Shown one piece after another: positions 55,040 through 63,170 of a stretch of 64,000 nt of DNA. Below the pieces are notes generated by a model, which was given only the letters and a program-made list of their open reading frames with translations, made no database searches and was not told the origin of the DNA. Numbering within the stretch: the stretch's first letter is position 1; the number at the start of each line of letters is the position of its first letter. Source of the DNA: Stieleria tagensis (lineage in GTDB: Bacteria > Planctomycetota > Planctomycetia > Pirellulales > Pirellulaceae); assembly GCF_024129865.1 (NCBI RefSeq), contig NZ_JAMYFE010000049.1, positions 124,001 to 188,000 of the forward strand. Reading direction: 5' to 3'. The translations under genes were made by a program, and so were the position numbers.

Positions 55040-55810
55040 TTACAAAATCAGAATCCCGCGTTCAGGATACCGTTCTTGATAGTCGCGTTGTTGCTTAATG
55101 GTCATCGAGACGTGCCGTGTAGGTTTGATGTCCTTGGCTATCTCAATTTCGAATCCGAGATCGCGCAGTCTTTTGGGCCAATCGTCATGACGGGGCTTTG
55201 GTTTCCCAGGAAGTTTGTAGCCAAGATGCGTCAATGCTGTCTTGGCGTGGGCACGCTCGATTTCGTAAGGATAGGGATTGCGACCGAGGCGACGGCGGAG
55301 CTGTGACTTCACGCGGGTGCGTCGGTATAGGCCGCCGGCAGGATCAGCTTCCCAATCTCGTAATTTCAAGATGGTTCGATAGGTTGCATCGGTTCGCCGG
55401 ATAATGGCAGCGCGATTCTTGCCGGTGAATGCGATGGCATCGTATTGGTGCCTCATCAGCAGGTAGATGTCCCATCGATCGGGAATGTCTGGGTAACGAT
55501 TCTCGCTGCCAATATTTTCCCAACAGTCATTCAGCGGCTTGCAGTGACAGAGAATTGCGTCGTCATACGGCTCGAACTCGGATTTGCGTCCGCTTGCCGG
55601 AACGGGTGGCAATAGCCGCTCGTCCACCTCGAATAGGCCATTGACAGCACCTGACCTTGGTTGCAGCAATCCCCGCCAATGCATATTGGCGTGCCGAGGA
55701 AGATTGACAAAGCTACTCGACGCCTTGTACCGATTAAGCGGATGCGCAATTGATAGTCGTGTTGCGTTGGTGAACGCGGCGACTTGTTCATGAAGAGATT
55801 TACGAGACAT
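55040..55810 (-). CDS. Unknown protein
   Basis: 256 residues from ATG 55810. I do not recognise a family. The central part has CHCKPLNDCW, a possible metal or nucleotide region, and a basic C-terminal half (RRTRVKSQLRRRLGR, RAHAKTALTHLGYKLPG) that looks nucleic-acid binding. No signal peptide or membrane segment. It stands alone on its strand; the 280 bp between it and the recombinase operon hold only an A-run and no clear signal. The AT-rich inverted repeat at 55840-55894 lies 30 bp upstream of its start and may control it. Confidence 0.6.
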   Translation of the reverse strand: MSRKSLHEQVAAFTNATRLSIAHPLNRYKASSSFVNLPRHANMHWRGLLQPRSGAVNGLFEVDERLLPPVPASGRKSEFEPYDDAILCHCKPLNDCWENIGSENRYPDIPDRWDIYLLMRHQYDAIAFTGKNRAAIIRRTDATYRTILKLRDWEADPAGGLYRRTRVKSQLRRRLGRNPYPYEIERAHAKTALTHLGYKLPGKPKPRHDDWPKRLRDLGFEIEIAKDIKPTRHVSMTIKQQRDYQERYPERGILIL

Positions 55811-55839
55811 CGGTTGGGTCCTTGGGCCTAGCTTAAGTG

Positions 55840-55894
55840 TTTTGTAAAAACACTCCTGTTCGCCGACAAGACCAATGGGAGTGAATTTACAAAA
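55840..55894. repeat. Inverted repeat with TTTTGTAAA arms (site A)
   Basis: Left arm 55840-55856 and right arm 55878-55894, 17 bp each, 15 of 17 positions complementary, with 21 nt between. The arms begin TTTTGTAAA and end CACTCC (or their complement). It lies in the intergenic region between divergent genes 55040-55810 and 56046-56513, so an operator is likely. Half-sites resemble those of site B at 59487-59537. Confidence 0.65.
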
Positions 55895-56045
55895 CCCAGT
55901 GATCCACCAAGCCTTTTATTTGCTTTTTCTGTTGTTTCTTGCAGATTTAACGGAAAGCATTCCTACGTGCTCTTAAAGGAATAAAGAACGCCGCCAACGT
56001 CGGCGTCTCATTTCTCGACTGAGTCTCATCACACGGAGCACGCGA

Positions 56046-56513
56046 ATGAAGATTGGTTTCACTGGTTCTCGCAACGGCATGACCGAACAGCAGAGGACTC
56101 GCTTTTGGCAGTTGCTCAATCAAACGTGCGCGTCGGAAGCCCATCACGGCGATTGCGTCGGTGCGGACGCGGACTTTCACGCGATTTGCGTTGAACTTGG
56201 CGTTGCAGTGGTGGTTCATCCTCCGTCAAACTCGAAATCACGCGCACATTGCAGTCCCGTTTCGGCAACGCGTCCCCCGCTGCCGTACCTGCAACGCAAT
56301 CAAACCATTGTTCGTTCGACGGTCGCATTGATCGCGGCGGTGAGCGGGGCAGAACGCGTGCGTTCCGGAACCTGGGCCACCATTCGATTTGCCCGAAAGC
56401 TGCAGCGGCCTATCATTCTTGTCCATGCCGATGGACAAGTTACAATCGAGAACGACGCATCGCGACTGTTGGAAAGTACTGCCACGGGAGTCATTCATTC
56501 CAAAGACGCATGA
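56046..56513 (+). CDS. SLOG-fold protein (nucleotide or NAD-derivative related)
   Basis: 155 residues. It starts KIGFTGSRNGM, a Rossmann-like strand and glycine loop; then HHGDCVGADADFH and RNQTIVRSTVALIAAVSG, with SGTWATIRFARKL near the C-terminus. These are typical of SLOG/DUF2493-type proteins (the DprA, YspA and LOG superfamily), which bind or cleave nucleotide-type ligands and appear in nucleotide-signal defence. The ligand is unknown. Its last 23 bp overlap the convergent gene. Confidence 0.75.
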   Translation: MKIGFTGSRNGMTEQQRTRFWQLLNQTCASEAHHGDCVGADADFHAICVELGVAVVVHPPSNSKSRAHCSPVSATRPPLPYLQRNQTIVRSTVALIAAVSGAERVRSGTWATIRFARKLQRPIILVHADGQVTIENDASRLLESTATGVIHSKDA

Positions 56514-57087
56514 ACAGGGGCAGGTAGACGCGGCGCTGACCGCCACCGGTCCGTGTGACCAGTTCACCACCCCAGTCCAGTTCCAGCTCGTCCAATCGAC
56601 GACGCGCAGTCGATTTGGAAACTTGGGCCGCGTCGGCGGCTGCGGCGATCGTGACCCAGTCGGCGGTGCGGTCATAACGGTACTCTTTGATCGACCAGCC
56701 GTCTGGTGAGAATGGCCGGATGTCGCGAAAGGGATTGCGACTTTCTTCCAGTTCTCGTGGACCGAATGTGATCTCGATCCAGCGTTCGCGTCGTTGCAGG
56801 TGGATCCAGCTTCCTGGATCCTCAGGTGGTGTTGCCATTCGCAGTGCTTGGGCGTACGCGAGCAGGCCCGCATCCCGATCGCAGGGGATCAATGGGCCGA
56901 CCACAAGCTCGCGACACGCAATCTCGCCTTGGGATTCGAGCCGTTGCTCGCCGACCATCCAATAGATAGTGAACTCGAGACGGATCAGCGTGAGCGAGAT
57001 CGCTGGATCGTTTTCAATTGGGCGAGTCGATACTTTGGTCAGCTTTGCGGCGTAGGGTTTGTTGGTTTGGAAGTTGTATCGTGTCAT
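56491..57087 (-). CDS. Winged-helix DNA-binding protein, unknown N-terminal domain
   Basis: 198 residues from ATG 57087; a long in-frame extension upstream has no coding character and crosses a hairpin. The N-terminal 130 residues are beta-rich (LTLIRLEFTIYWMVG, WIEITFGPRELEE) with no family I know. The last 60 residues form a helix-turn-helix (WVTIAAAADAAQVSKSTARRRLDEL) and wing. It probably regulates neighbouring genes and is a candidate reader of the inverted-repeat sites at 55840 or 59487. Confidence 0.65.
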   Translation of the reverse strand: MTRYNFQTNKPYAAKLTKVSTRPIENDPAISLTLIRLEFTIYWMVGEQRLESQGEIACRELVVGPLIPCDRDAGLLAYAQALRMATPPEDPGSWIHLQRRERWIEITFGPRELEESRNPFRDIRPFSPDGWSIKEYRYDRTADWVTIAAAADAAQVSKSTARRRLDELELDWGGELVTRTGGGQRRVYLPLFMRLWNE

Positions 57088-57137
57088 GAAGAAAATAGTG
57101 TTCGCAGAATTGTTCAGGGAATTCGAGAAAAGAGTAG

Positions 57138-57178
57138 GCGAGGGAACCGTGCTCCATTGTGAAGCACGGTCCCCTCGC
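57138..57178 (-). terminator. 16-bp stem hairpin between two - strand genes
   Basis: Arms 57138-57153 and 57163-57178 pair over 16 bp with one mismatch; the loop is 9 nt. On the - strand it lies 18 bp after the stop of the 560-residue gene and is followed by a moderately T-rich stretch (CTACTCTTTTCTC). This fits a terminator or attenuator before the 198-residue gene. The stem is unusually long for a simple terminator. Confidence 0.55.
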
Positions 57179-57196
57179 TGATAGATGCTAGATCCA

Positions 57197-58879
57197 CTAT
57201 CCCCAGGCAACCTTATACGTTTGCGGAGGCAAGAATCTCGGTGATTGCACCGTGTTTCGCCGATTCGACGTTTGCGGCGAACACACGAAACGCTTGGTGT
57301 ACTCCCACCACAACCCAGGGTCCGTTTTAATCGCCACTTCACCATCCAAAAACCGTTGCCGGATCCCTGTTGCATAGGCGAATGCAACGACCGGATCGTG
57401 CCCAATGAGCGGCTCAATTTCCGGAATTCGTTGCTGCAGACGCTCGAGGATGATCGGCCCTAGTTCGTCGTTCACCGTTTGCGTTTGCTCGTCTTCAGTC
57501 TCCGTAAAGTAGGACAAGATTTTCATTCGGTATGCGTCAGCGATCTTAGAGGTTGCCAACGAAGCGACGAGTCGTGCATATCGCCGAATCGATGCCTCCG
57601 AGTAGTTCATCAGCAATCGGTCCTCGAAGCAAACATTGCGATCGCGCGACTCAGCCTGCCATTGAATGCTGCTGTGGCTCCAAGGACGTTTTGCTCTGGC
57701 GGTATAGGCACGCCAATCGTTCAGCTTTTCTTGAAAAATCTCCTCTTCGGTTTTGGGAATCGCACCTGGAAATGCGCTGCGATAGCACCTTAGCGGTCCC
57801 GCGGAACGCTTGATTTTGTTTTCAAATCTGGGCCAACGCTCGCATCGGCATTTGATTGCATAATCGGTCGCGTGATGAGCGGAGAGTGTGGCTACCCGAA
57901 CGTGTTTTTCAAACGCCTCCCATCTCCCACGTATGACCTTCTCGGCGTATCGAATCGCAAGATCCGGATACTCTAAGAACTTTTTCTCGACCTCGGCTTC
58001 ATGCCGGATTTTGGTTTTGATTGCTTCGTCAACATGAGCGGAGACTCGGTCGTAGCGGTCCGCGCTGAGCTTCCGAACACGGTTGATCTCCACAATCGTT
58101 GCATTCGGTGGTCGGCGGTTCCAACGATCTGCAATCTCATGGTGGTGAGCTAGATATCTCTCTCCAACATCGTTGAGCAAAAAGTCGAACGGAAATCCGT
58201 AACCGTGACCGCCTGCACAAACGCACCAGCCACATCCCTGCCCCAGTCGCCGGAGTGCCGCTTGGGTTCGCACCCGCAAGACGGTCCAGCGATCGTCCTT
58301 GTAGGCCACCTCGGCTCCGCCGGTGACGACCAAATTTCCTTTTCGTATCTGTTTGTCTTCCTCGTCGATTCGAATTATCTCGGTGATCCGTCCGCCGAGC
58401 GTTGCCAGAGATTCCGGCGTGTATTGAAAGATGTCGGCGTGATAACCGACGTCTTCCAGTAGCAGACCCGTCCAGCTAAGCGGGGAAAAGTATTTGGCTC
58501 CTTTGTGGTGCGTTTCTAGATATCGGGCGACGCGTTTTAGGTCCGCGTCTGTCGGGTTCCATTTGCCGGTCCAGTGCTTGACCAACCAGGCGAGATACTT
58601 CTTCTTGGGTGTCGGATCAAGTTCGGCGAGTTCGAGAATCAGCGGCCGAAAATCTGGGTCGTCGTCGAAGTGTTTTTGGAGAAGGAAGTCGATTCGCTTG
58701 TCAGCTTGGGAACGCTTGGGGGTCTGATTTACCTTTGGCCTAGGGCGAATTGGGAATGCGTTTGGCGGTGAGTTGTTTGATTCGGACGGGTGCGGCTTGA
58801 ACGAAGGTGGCGTGATTGTGGCTGCTTTCAAACTAGGCTCCGGGGTGATTCGACGGGGAAACGAAGAAATCGCGCGCAC
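57197..58879 (-). CDS. Unknown protein with PcfJ-like segment
   Basis: 560 residues from GTG 58879, the only plausible start because no ATG occurs in the first 60 codons. The N-terminal 60 residues are disordered and Pro/Ser-rich. From about residue 60 the protein is helical (DKRIDFLLQKHF, DPTPKKKYLAWLVKHW). Around 190-225 a segment with YKDDRWTVLRV, leading to GCGWCVCAGGHGYG, resembles the conserved Trp-Cys part of PcfJ-like mobile-element proteins. The middle is charged and helical. I cannot assign a function. The start codon lies inside a perfect 18-bp palindrome (58871-58888), which suggests direct control of expression. Confidence 0.65.
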   Translation of the reverse strand: MRAISSFPRRITPEPSLKAATITPPSFKPHPSESNNSPPNAFPIRPRPKVNQTPKRSQADKRIDFLLQKHFDDDPDFRPLILELAELDPTPKKKYLAWLVKHWTGKWNPTDADLKRVARYLETHHKGAKYFSPLSWTGLLLEDVGYHADIFQYTPESLATLGGRITEIIRIDEEDKQIRKGNLVVTGGAEVAYKDDRWTVLRVRTQAALRRLGQGCGWCVCAGGHGYGFPFDFLLNDVGERYLAHHHEIADRWNRRPPNATIVEINRVRKLSADRYDRVSAHVDEAIKTKIRHEAEVEKKFLEYPDLAIRYAEKVIRGRWEAFEKHVRVATLSAHHATDYAIKCRCERWPRFENKIKRSAGPLRCYRSAFPGAIPKTEEEIFQEKLNDWRAYTARAKRPWSHSSIQWQAESRDRNVCFEDRLLMNYSEASIRRYARLVASLATSKIADAYRMKILSYFTETEDEQTQTVNDELGPIILERLQQRIPEIEPLIGHDPVVAFAYATGIRQRFLDGEVAIKTDPGLWWEYTKRFVCSPQTSNRRNTVQSPRFLPPQTYKVAWG

Positions 58880-58888
58880 GTGCGCGCG
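58871..58888. promoter_or_regulatory. Perfect 18-bp GC palindrome at a start codon
   Basis: CGCGCGCACGTGCGCGCG is its own complement and contains the GTG start of the - strand gene 57197-58879. A second GC-rich imperfect inverted repeat follows at about 58911-58942. It could be an operator, a structured mRNA 5' end, or the terminator of the upstream gene. Confidence 0.45.
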
Positions 58889-58972
58889 GTTGAATATCTA
58901 CATGTTGCAAGGGCGCGCGCCGCGTTAACCTCGCGCGGCCCTTCAGGCAGAAAAAATCCGCAGAAGAGGGGG

Positions 58973-59350
58973 CTATGCCGTCACAACGACCACATGAACG
59001 GGCATCCCAGCCGTCTGCATGTGGTCGATCATGTCTTGCGTGCCTGTGCTCTCGCCGTCGTGGATGGCGATCAACGCTTCGCCGACCTCAGCCAAATGGC
59101 GATTGGCAATCAAGCCCGCGCCACGACCGAGCTTCCAGTTGGGTTTGATCACAGCGACCGGGATCTCATTACGAGCGGCCCACTGCTCGCCCGCACGATC
59201 GGGGCCGCCCGCGCCGCCCGAGATCACCCCGGTAATTTGGAAACCTGATTCCTCGATTGCGGTTTCGAGAATGGTTGCAAGTTGGTCGTAGTCCCAGCGA
59301 CGAGAACTGATACGGGCAACGCTGCGAGATCCGGCGATGATGACTTTCAA
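58973..59350 (-). CDS. DUF2493/YspA-like SLOG-fold protein
   Basis: 125 residues from TTG 59350, chosen because GGAGA precedes it and the protein then starts KVIIAGSRSV as in the family; an upstream TTG at 59386 adds 12 residues. Typical motifs: GVISGGAGGPDRAGEQWA, IKPNWKLGRGAGLIAN and IAIHDGESTGTQDMI. This is a second SLOG-fold protein within 3 kb, distinct in type from that at 56046. It is predicted to bind nucleotide ligands; the activity is unknown. Confidence 0.82.
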   Translation of the reverse strand: MKVIIAGSRSVARISSRRWDYDQLATILETAIEESGFQITGVISGGAGGPDRAGEQWAARNEIPVAVIKPNWKLGRGAGLIANRHLAEVGEALIAIHDGESTGTQDMIDHMQTAGMPVHVVVVTA

Positions 59351-59486
59351 ACGGCTGTCTCCAAATTCGGGAAAGTGCTGACCCAACGGTGGGCCTCATT
59401 TATTGAAACCGTCGCGATGCTTCAACGGACTCACGTGACAGGTTTTCTGACAGGTTTGGTCCGTCGTCATCGAAGATGCTGAGCAA

Positions 59487-59537
59487 TTGTAAATTTGCTC
59501 TCATTTTTAAGCAGTCTCGGCGGGATTAAATTTACAA
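59487..59537. repeat. Inverted repeat with TTGTAAATTT arms (site B)
   Basis: TTGTAAATTT (59487-59496) and its exact complement AAATTTACAA (59528-59537), 31 nt apart, in the intergenic region between divergent genes (58973-59350 and 59662-60216). The extended half-sites read TTGTAAATTTGCTCTC and, on the other strand, TTGTAAATTTAATCCC, close to the half-sites of site A. It is probably an operator for a shared regulator. Confidence 0.6.
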
Positions 59538-59661
59538 GCGGCGCGGTTCTGACTCTTGATTCACTCAACTTCACGCTGTCCACCGGCTGACTTAACGCAC
59601 GCGTCTACGGCGCACTCTTGATAGGTACACAAGCGATGTTTCCTTTTGCCCGGAGTTGCCT

Positions 59662-60216
59662 ATGCCGAGAGTTGCCCCCGCCCCCGTTGATGCCCCGTCC
59701 TTTCCTGCCACCGCCGATCAGATCCTGATCCGAAAAGTTGCAGAGCCCGGAGGCTGGCTTAGCAATATGAGTCCGCATCCGATTGTGTATGAAGGGCTGA
59801 AATGGTGGCATGCCGAGGCGCTGTTTCAGGCTTTGCGCTTTGCTTCCGATGATGAAGATGCTCGTGAGGCGGTGCGTGAGCCGCGTTCGCCAATGAAGGC
59901 CAAGATGATTGCGAAGAGATTTCGGGCCCGCCAAGTGGTTGCGCCGCTGAGTGATCAGGATGTTGAAAATTTGGGGCTCTGCCTGCGGTTGAAAATGGAT
60001 GCCCATGGCGAGGTGCGGCGGAAGTTGATTGCCAGTGGCGATCGATTGCTGGTGGAAGATTGCAGTGCCCGCGGTCGCCGAGTGAACAATTTGTTTTGGG
60101 GTGCCGTGCGCGTGCCAAATGATGATTGCGCGTTTGGCTATGCCTGGGAAGGCCGCAATATGCTTGGCCGCCTTTGGATGGAGGAGAGGGCCATGCTGCA
60201 GACCTTAATCAGTTAG
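59662..60216 (+). CDS. NADAR domain N-glycosidase (YbiA-like)
   Basis: 184 residues from ATG 59662; TTG 59656 is possible. NADAR motifs: GGWLSNMSPHPI, WWHAEALFQALRF, a mid SPMKAK, and LVEDCSARGRRVNNLFWGA leading to WEGRNMLGRLWM. The family hydrolyses N-glycosidic bonds in nucleotide derivatives, and some members remove ADP-ribose from guanine in DNA, opposing DarT-like toxins. No DarT-like gene is in the window. Site B lies just upstream, and the SLOG gene is divergent from it. Confidence 0.88.
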   Translation: MPRVAPAPVDAPSFPATADQILIRKVAEPGGWLSNMSPHPIVYEGLKWWHAEALFQALRFASDDEDAREAVREPRSPMKAKMIAKRFRARQVVAPLSDQDVENLGLCLRLKMDAHGEVRRKLIASGDRLLVEDCSARGRRVNNLFWGAVRVPNDDCAFGYAWEGRNMLGRLWMEERAMLQTLIS

Positions 60217-60395
60217 TTATGCGTTCTCCGTGGTGGGAGATTGATTTGTGCGGGGCGGTTGCCGCTTGGTCGCCGCCCCGCCCCTCTCACAGCTTCAAAC
60301 TTGTCAAAGAACCTTCCAAATCTGGAATTCTTTTCTGACTCCCAATATCGTTCTGATTCTTGTTTCCAACCTTCACTTCAACAGGAGCCAACCAT

Positions 60396-60548
60396 TTGGT
60401 CATCACTGTTCTCTGTCCCCATTGCGGACGCCCCAACACCGTCCGTGATCGCATCCGAAACGGCACTCAACGCGAAACCTGCCGACACTGCAACAAGAAC
60501 TTCGGCGTCCAATTCCGAAACGGCGAACTGTACGACATCACTAGGTAG
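60396..60548 (+). CDS. Small zinc-ribbon protein
   Basis: 50 residues from TTG 60396, with AGGAG (60383-60387) 8 bp upstream. CPHC and CRHC pairs, separated by a basic stretch (GRPNTVRDRIRNGTQRET), form a zinc ribbon of nucleic-acid-binding type. The ribosome site and the motif decide the start. Role unknown. Short spacing to the lipoprotein gene (49 bp) allows co-transcription. Confidence 0.6.
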   Translation: MVITVLCPHCGRPNTVRDRIRNGTQRETCRHCNKNFGVQFRNGELYDITR

Positions 60549-60597
60549 CTCGTCGCTCGTCACCAACTTTCCCCTTCACTCTCAACGGATTCACATC

Positions 60598-60882
60598 ATG
60601 CCCCAACTTAAACAACTCCTGTGCCTGTTTTGCCTTCTTCTCATCGCTGGATGCGGCGGCAGCCCAATCACCAAAGATAACTACGCCGATGTCAAAACTG
60701 GGATGACGATCGATGAAGTCGAGTCGATTCTTGGAACCGGCACCGAACAGGCGAGCAGCGACGCCAGCTTCGGCGGCATCTCCATCGACATGAAAAACAT
60801 GGTTTGGCAAGACGAAGACAAGATCATCTCGATTACCTTTTCGCATGACAAGGTAAAAGCGAAATCGCAGATAGGCCTGTGA
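60598..60882 (+). CDS. Small lipoprotein, SmpA/OmlA-like
   Basis: 94 residues from ATG 60598. A signal peptide of about 20 residues ends in the lipobox LIAGC, so the mature protein is lipid-anchored at Cys. The remainder, NYADVKTGMTIDEVESILG followed by a beta hairpin, resembles the SmpA/OmlA or DUF3862-type small domain found in lipoproteins that aid envelope assembly. Upstream in-frame codons without signal character are excluded. Confidence 0.75.
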   Translation: MPQLKQLLCLFCLLLIAGCGGSPITKDNYADVKTGMTIDEVESILGTGTEQASSDASFGGISIDMKNMVWQDEDKIISITFSHDKVKAKSQIGL

Positions 60883-60959
60883 ATCGCCTGGTAGGCATTT
60901 GGCCTGCCCTTTTCACGCAACTTGACTGACCGCCTGACTTTCCCCCTGGAGAATCACGT

Positions 60960-61235
60960 TTGCGAAAGATCGCCAAACTCATCTCACTGTTCTACGGATG
61001 CCAGATGCTGCTTGCCAGCCTCGGCATGGCGTTGTACTGCTACCTCGATCCAAACGCGTTCGGAAGTCTCGGCAAGGAATCCGGCATCAACTTGCGGCTG
61101 TTCTTATTGACGGCCGGCTTGGTCCCCCAAGCCGGCCTCGGATTGCTTATGATATGGCTCGGCATGCCCAGCCGAAGCCGCATGCGTGCTTGGCGTATTG
61201 CACGGACAGCGGTCAAAGAGATTGTTGAAAACTGA
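60960..61235 (+). CDS. Small two-helix membrane protein
   Basis: 91 residues from TTG 60960, with GGAG upstream. Two membrane segments are evident (about 8-28, LISLFYGCQMLLASLGMALY; and about 46-67, LFLLTAGLVPQAGLGLLMIW), with a basic C-terminal tail. No family is recognised. It stands alone between the lipoprotein gene and the DUF429 gene. Confidence 0.55.
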   Translation: MRKIAKLISLFYGCQMLLASLGMALYCYLDPNAFGSLGKESGINLRLFLLTAGLVPQAGLGLLMIWLGMPSRSRMRAWRIARTAVKEIVEN

Positions 61236-61256
61236 TTCAATTTCAGGAGTAACTAG

Positions 61257-62156
61257 GTGAGAAATGTTTTTGTGGGTTTTGACTCAGCATGGTCAGCAAA
61301 CAATTCAGGAGCAATTTGCGCAGCCACGGTGGAGGACGGCGGACCGATTCAGTTGAGTGTTCCACCCACAACCGCCAGTTTTGAGGCAGCTACGCAGATC
61401 ATTGAGACACAGACAGCGACATCGACGCAGACAATTATATTTCTCGACCAGCCGCATATCGTGCGGAACCGGTCGGGTTCGCGTCCTGTAGAACGGCTCG
61501 CATCCGCACCTGTTGGGCGTCGTTATGGAGGGATCCAACGGTCCGCAACCCATGAGCCTAAAGACCGCGTACCTATGTTCGGTCCAGAAGCGCCTGTTTG
61601 GAACTTTGTGAAACGATTCGGCGGGCCTGCCAGTCCGTTTAAGAAGCCGCAAGGCGAGACGGTTGTTTTTGAGACCTACCCAGTTCTTTACATCATCGCG
61701 AACAACTGGTTGCTGGATGACAAGCGAGGAACGGGTCGCTTGCCAAAGTACAACCCCGCTCGAAAAAAGACATTTAGCGTCTCTGATTGGATGTTCATCT
61801 GCAGCAAGGCTGCAGATCTAGCAGACGACTTGAAGCTAGATGAAATAAGCTTGTGGCTAAAAGAGGCAATGAAATTGGCAAGCCCAAATAAGGCGTGGCA
61901 AGACAAGCTGGATGCCGCAATATGCCTTTTGCAGGCGGTCGAATGGCACCAGACTGATAGTTTCCTTGTAATTGGCGATATGGCTACTGGTTATATTGTG
62001 ACCAAGTCGAGCTCGTTGCTTGAAAATGAATTGGTCTTTCGGTGTGCTGCGTTAGCGAAAGAAAAAAAAGACGGAATTGAGTGGTTACCGGAGAATTGGA
62101 TCCGAAGAGTTACCAAGCGCAGCAATACACCCTGGAAAGTCGAGTCAGTGAATTAA
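61257..62156 (+). CDS. DUF429 family protein
   Basis: 299 residues from GTG 61257, with AGGAG 10 bp upstream. VFVGFDSAWSANN at the start, IIFLDQPHIVRN, a VVFETYPVLY segment and DKLDAAICLLQAVEW are the conserved acidic motifs of DUF429, an RNase H-like fold family of predicted nucleases. Catalytic activity is not established for the family. By eye this gene is more A+T-rich than those around it, which suggests recent acquisition. Confidence 0.8.
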   Translation: MRNVFVGFDSAWSANNSGAICAATVEDGGPIQLSVPPTTASFEAATQIIETQTATSTQTIIFLDQPHIVRNRSGSRPVERLASAPVGRRYGGIQRSATHEPKDRVPMFGPEAPVWNFVKRFGGPASPFKKPQGETVVFETYPVLYIIANNWLLDDKRGTGRLPKYNPARKKTFSVSDWMFICSKAADLADDLKLDEISLWLKEAMKLASPNKAWQDKLDAAICLLQAVEWHQTDSFLVIGDMATGYIVTKSSSLLENELVFRCAALAKEKKDGIEWLPENWIRRVTKRSNTPWKVESVN

Positions 62157-62159
62157 AGC

Positions 62160-62531
62160 ATGCAAACCCAAATCCTCGGGCTCGACCTCGATGGCACCAT
62201 CACTGACGCCCCCGAATTCTTTTCGGCCTGGACAAATTCTTGGCCAGGGCGGGTGGTGATCATCACGTATCGGACGGATCGTGAGAAGACGATCCGCGAT
62301 CTGGAGGAGCACAAGATTCGCTACGACGATCTTGTGCTGGTGGATCGTATGGATGGCAAAGCCGCCGTGATCGCTGAATATGGCGTGACGATGTACGTCG
62401 ACGATCAACCCGAGATGCTCAAGAATGTGCCTGCAGGTGTGAACGTGATGCTGTTTCGCAACGAAGGCAACTTTGACTTCGGCGACGAACTCTGGATGCT
62501 TAGCCAGCAGACCGGCAAGCTTGTGTGCTAA
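62160..62531 (+). CDS. HAD-superfamily phosphatase-like protein
   Basis: 123 residues, starting 3 bp after the DUF429 stop. LDLDGTITD (Asp9, Asp11) is HAD motif I, IITYRTDRE gives motif II, and a Lys in MDGKAAVI and the acidic MYVDDQPEM complete the site. It is a small cap-less member, likely a nucleotidase or phosphatase. The order with the MazG-like gene 12 bp downstream suggests linked nucleotide clean-up. Confidence 0.85.
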   Translation: MQTQILGLDLDGTITDAPEFFSAWTNSWPGRVVIITYRTDREKTIRDLEEHKIRYDDLVLVDRMDGKAAVIAEYGVTMYVDDQPEMLKNVPAGVNVMLFRNEGNFDFGDELWMLSQQTGKLVC

Positions 62532-62543
62532 GGAGACAGACGC

Positions 62544-63170
62544 GTGGAAAAGCAATTTAATCAAGTCGCTGAATTTCATCGCAAGATCGGCGAAACGGTT
62601 GCCGAGTCAGCGACGCTGCTTCAGCATGATGCTGAACTCGATGCCGAGCTAGCTCGATCGTTGCGACAGATTGTCGACTCGTTCAATCGAGTCGACAGTC
62701 CAACCACACAACTGAGCCGTCGAGCGTTGATGGCCGTCGAGGAGTTGGCCGAGTGGATCGAAGCCCATGTCGCTGGCGACATCGTTGAAGCAGCCGACGC
62801 CATCGGCGATCGCCTGTACGTGTTACTTGGCGATGCCGTTGCGACGGGGTTGCCGCTGGAGCGAGTTTTTGACGAAGTGCATCGCTCGAACTTGACCAAG
62901 CACGGATCGAGTTCAGAAACTGGCAAGGGCACCAAGACGGAAACGTTTGCTAAGCCAGAACTGGGAAAGCTGTTGGAATCGTCGCTGGTTGATTCGCGAA
63001 AGACGTGTCTATCCTGCCGCTTCAAGATGTGGATGGTCGGAATCGGCCAGGGCGTGCAGTGCAAGCATCCTGAAAACCGAACGGCGGAGGGAGAATACCT
63101 GCAAATACCGAATCGGACGTTCTCATGCGATCATCATAAATTGGACCACGAGAGCATCATCGATGAGTAA
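62544..63170 (+). CDS. MazG-like nucleotide pyrophosphohydrolase with Cys-rich tail
   Basis: 208 residues. The all-helical core holds the metal-binding EELAEWIEAH and DAIGDRLYVL (the EExxE and ExxD pattern of MazG/dUTPase-like all-alpha NTP-PPases), then HRSNLTKHG. From about 150 a small Cys cluster (CLSCRFKMW, QCKHPENR, FSCDHH) looks zinc-binding and is not part of the usual enzyme. The family hydrolyses non-canonical or excess NTPs. It is coupled to the next gene by an 8-bp overlap. Confidence 0.82.
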   Translation: MEKQFNQVAEFHRKIGETVAESATLLQHDAELDAELARSLRQIVDSFNRVDSPTTQLSRRALMAVEELAEWIEAHVAGDIVEAADAIGDRLYVLLGDAVATGLPLERVFDEVHRSNLTKHGSSSETGKGTKTETFAKPELGKLLESSLVDSRKTCLSCRFKMWMVGIGQGVQCKHPENRTAEGEYLQIPNRTFSCDHHKLDHESIIDE

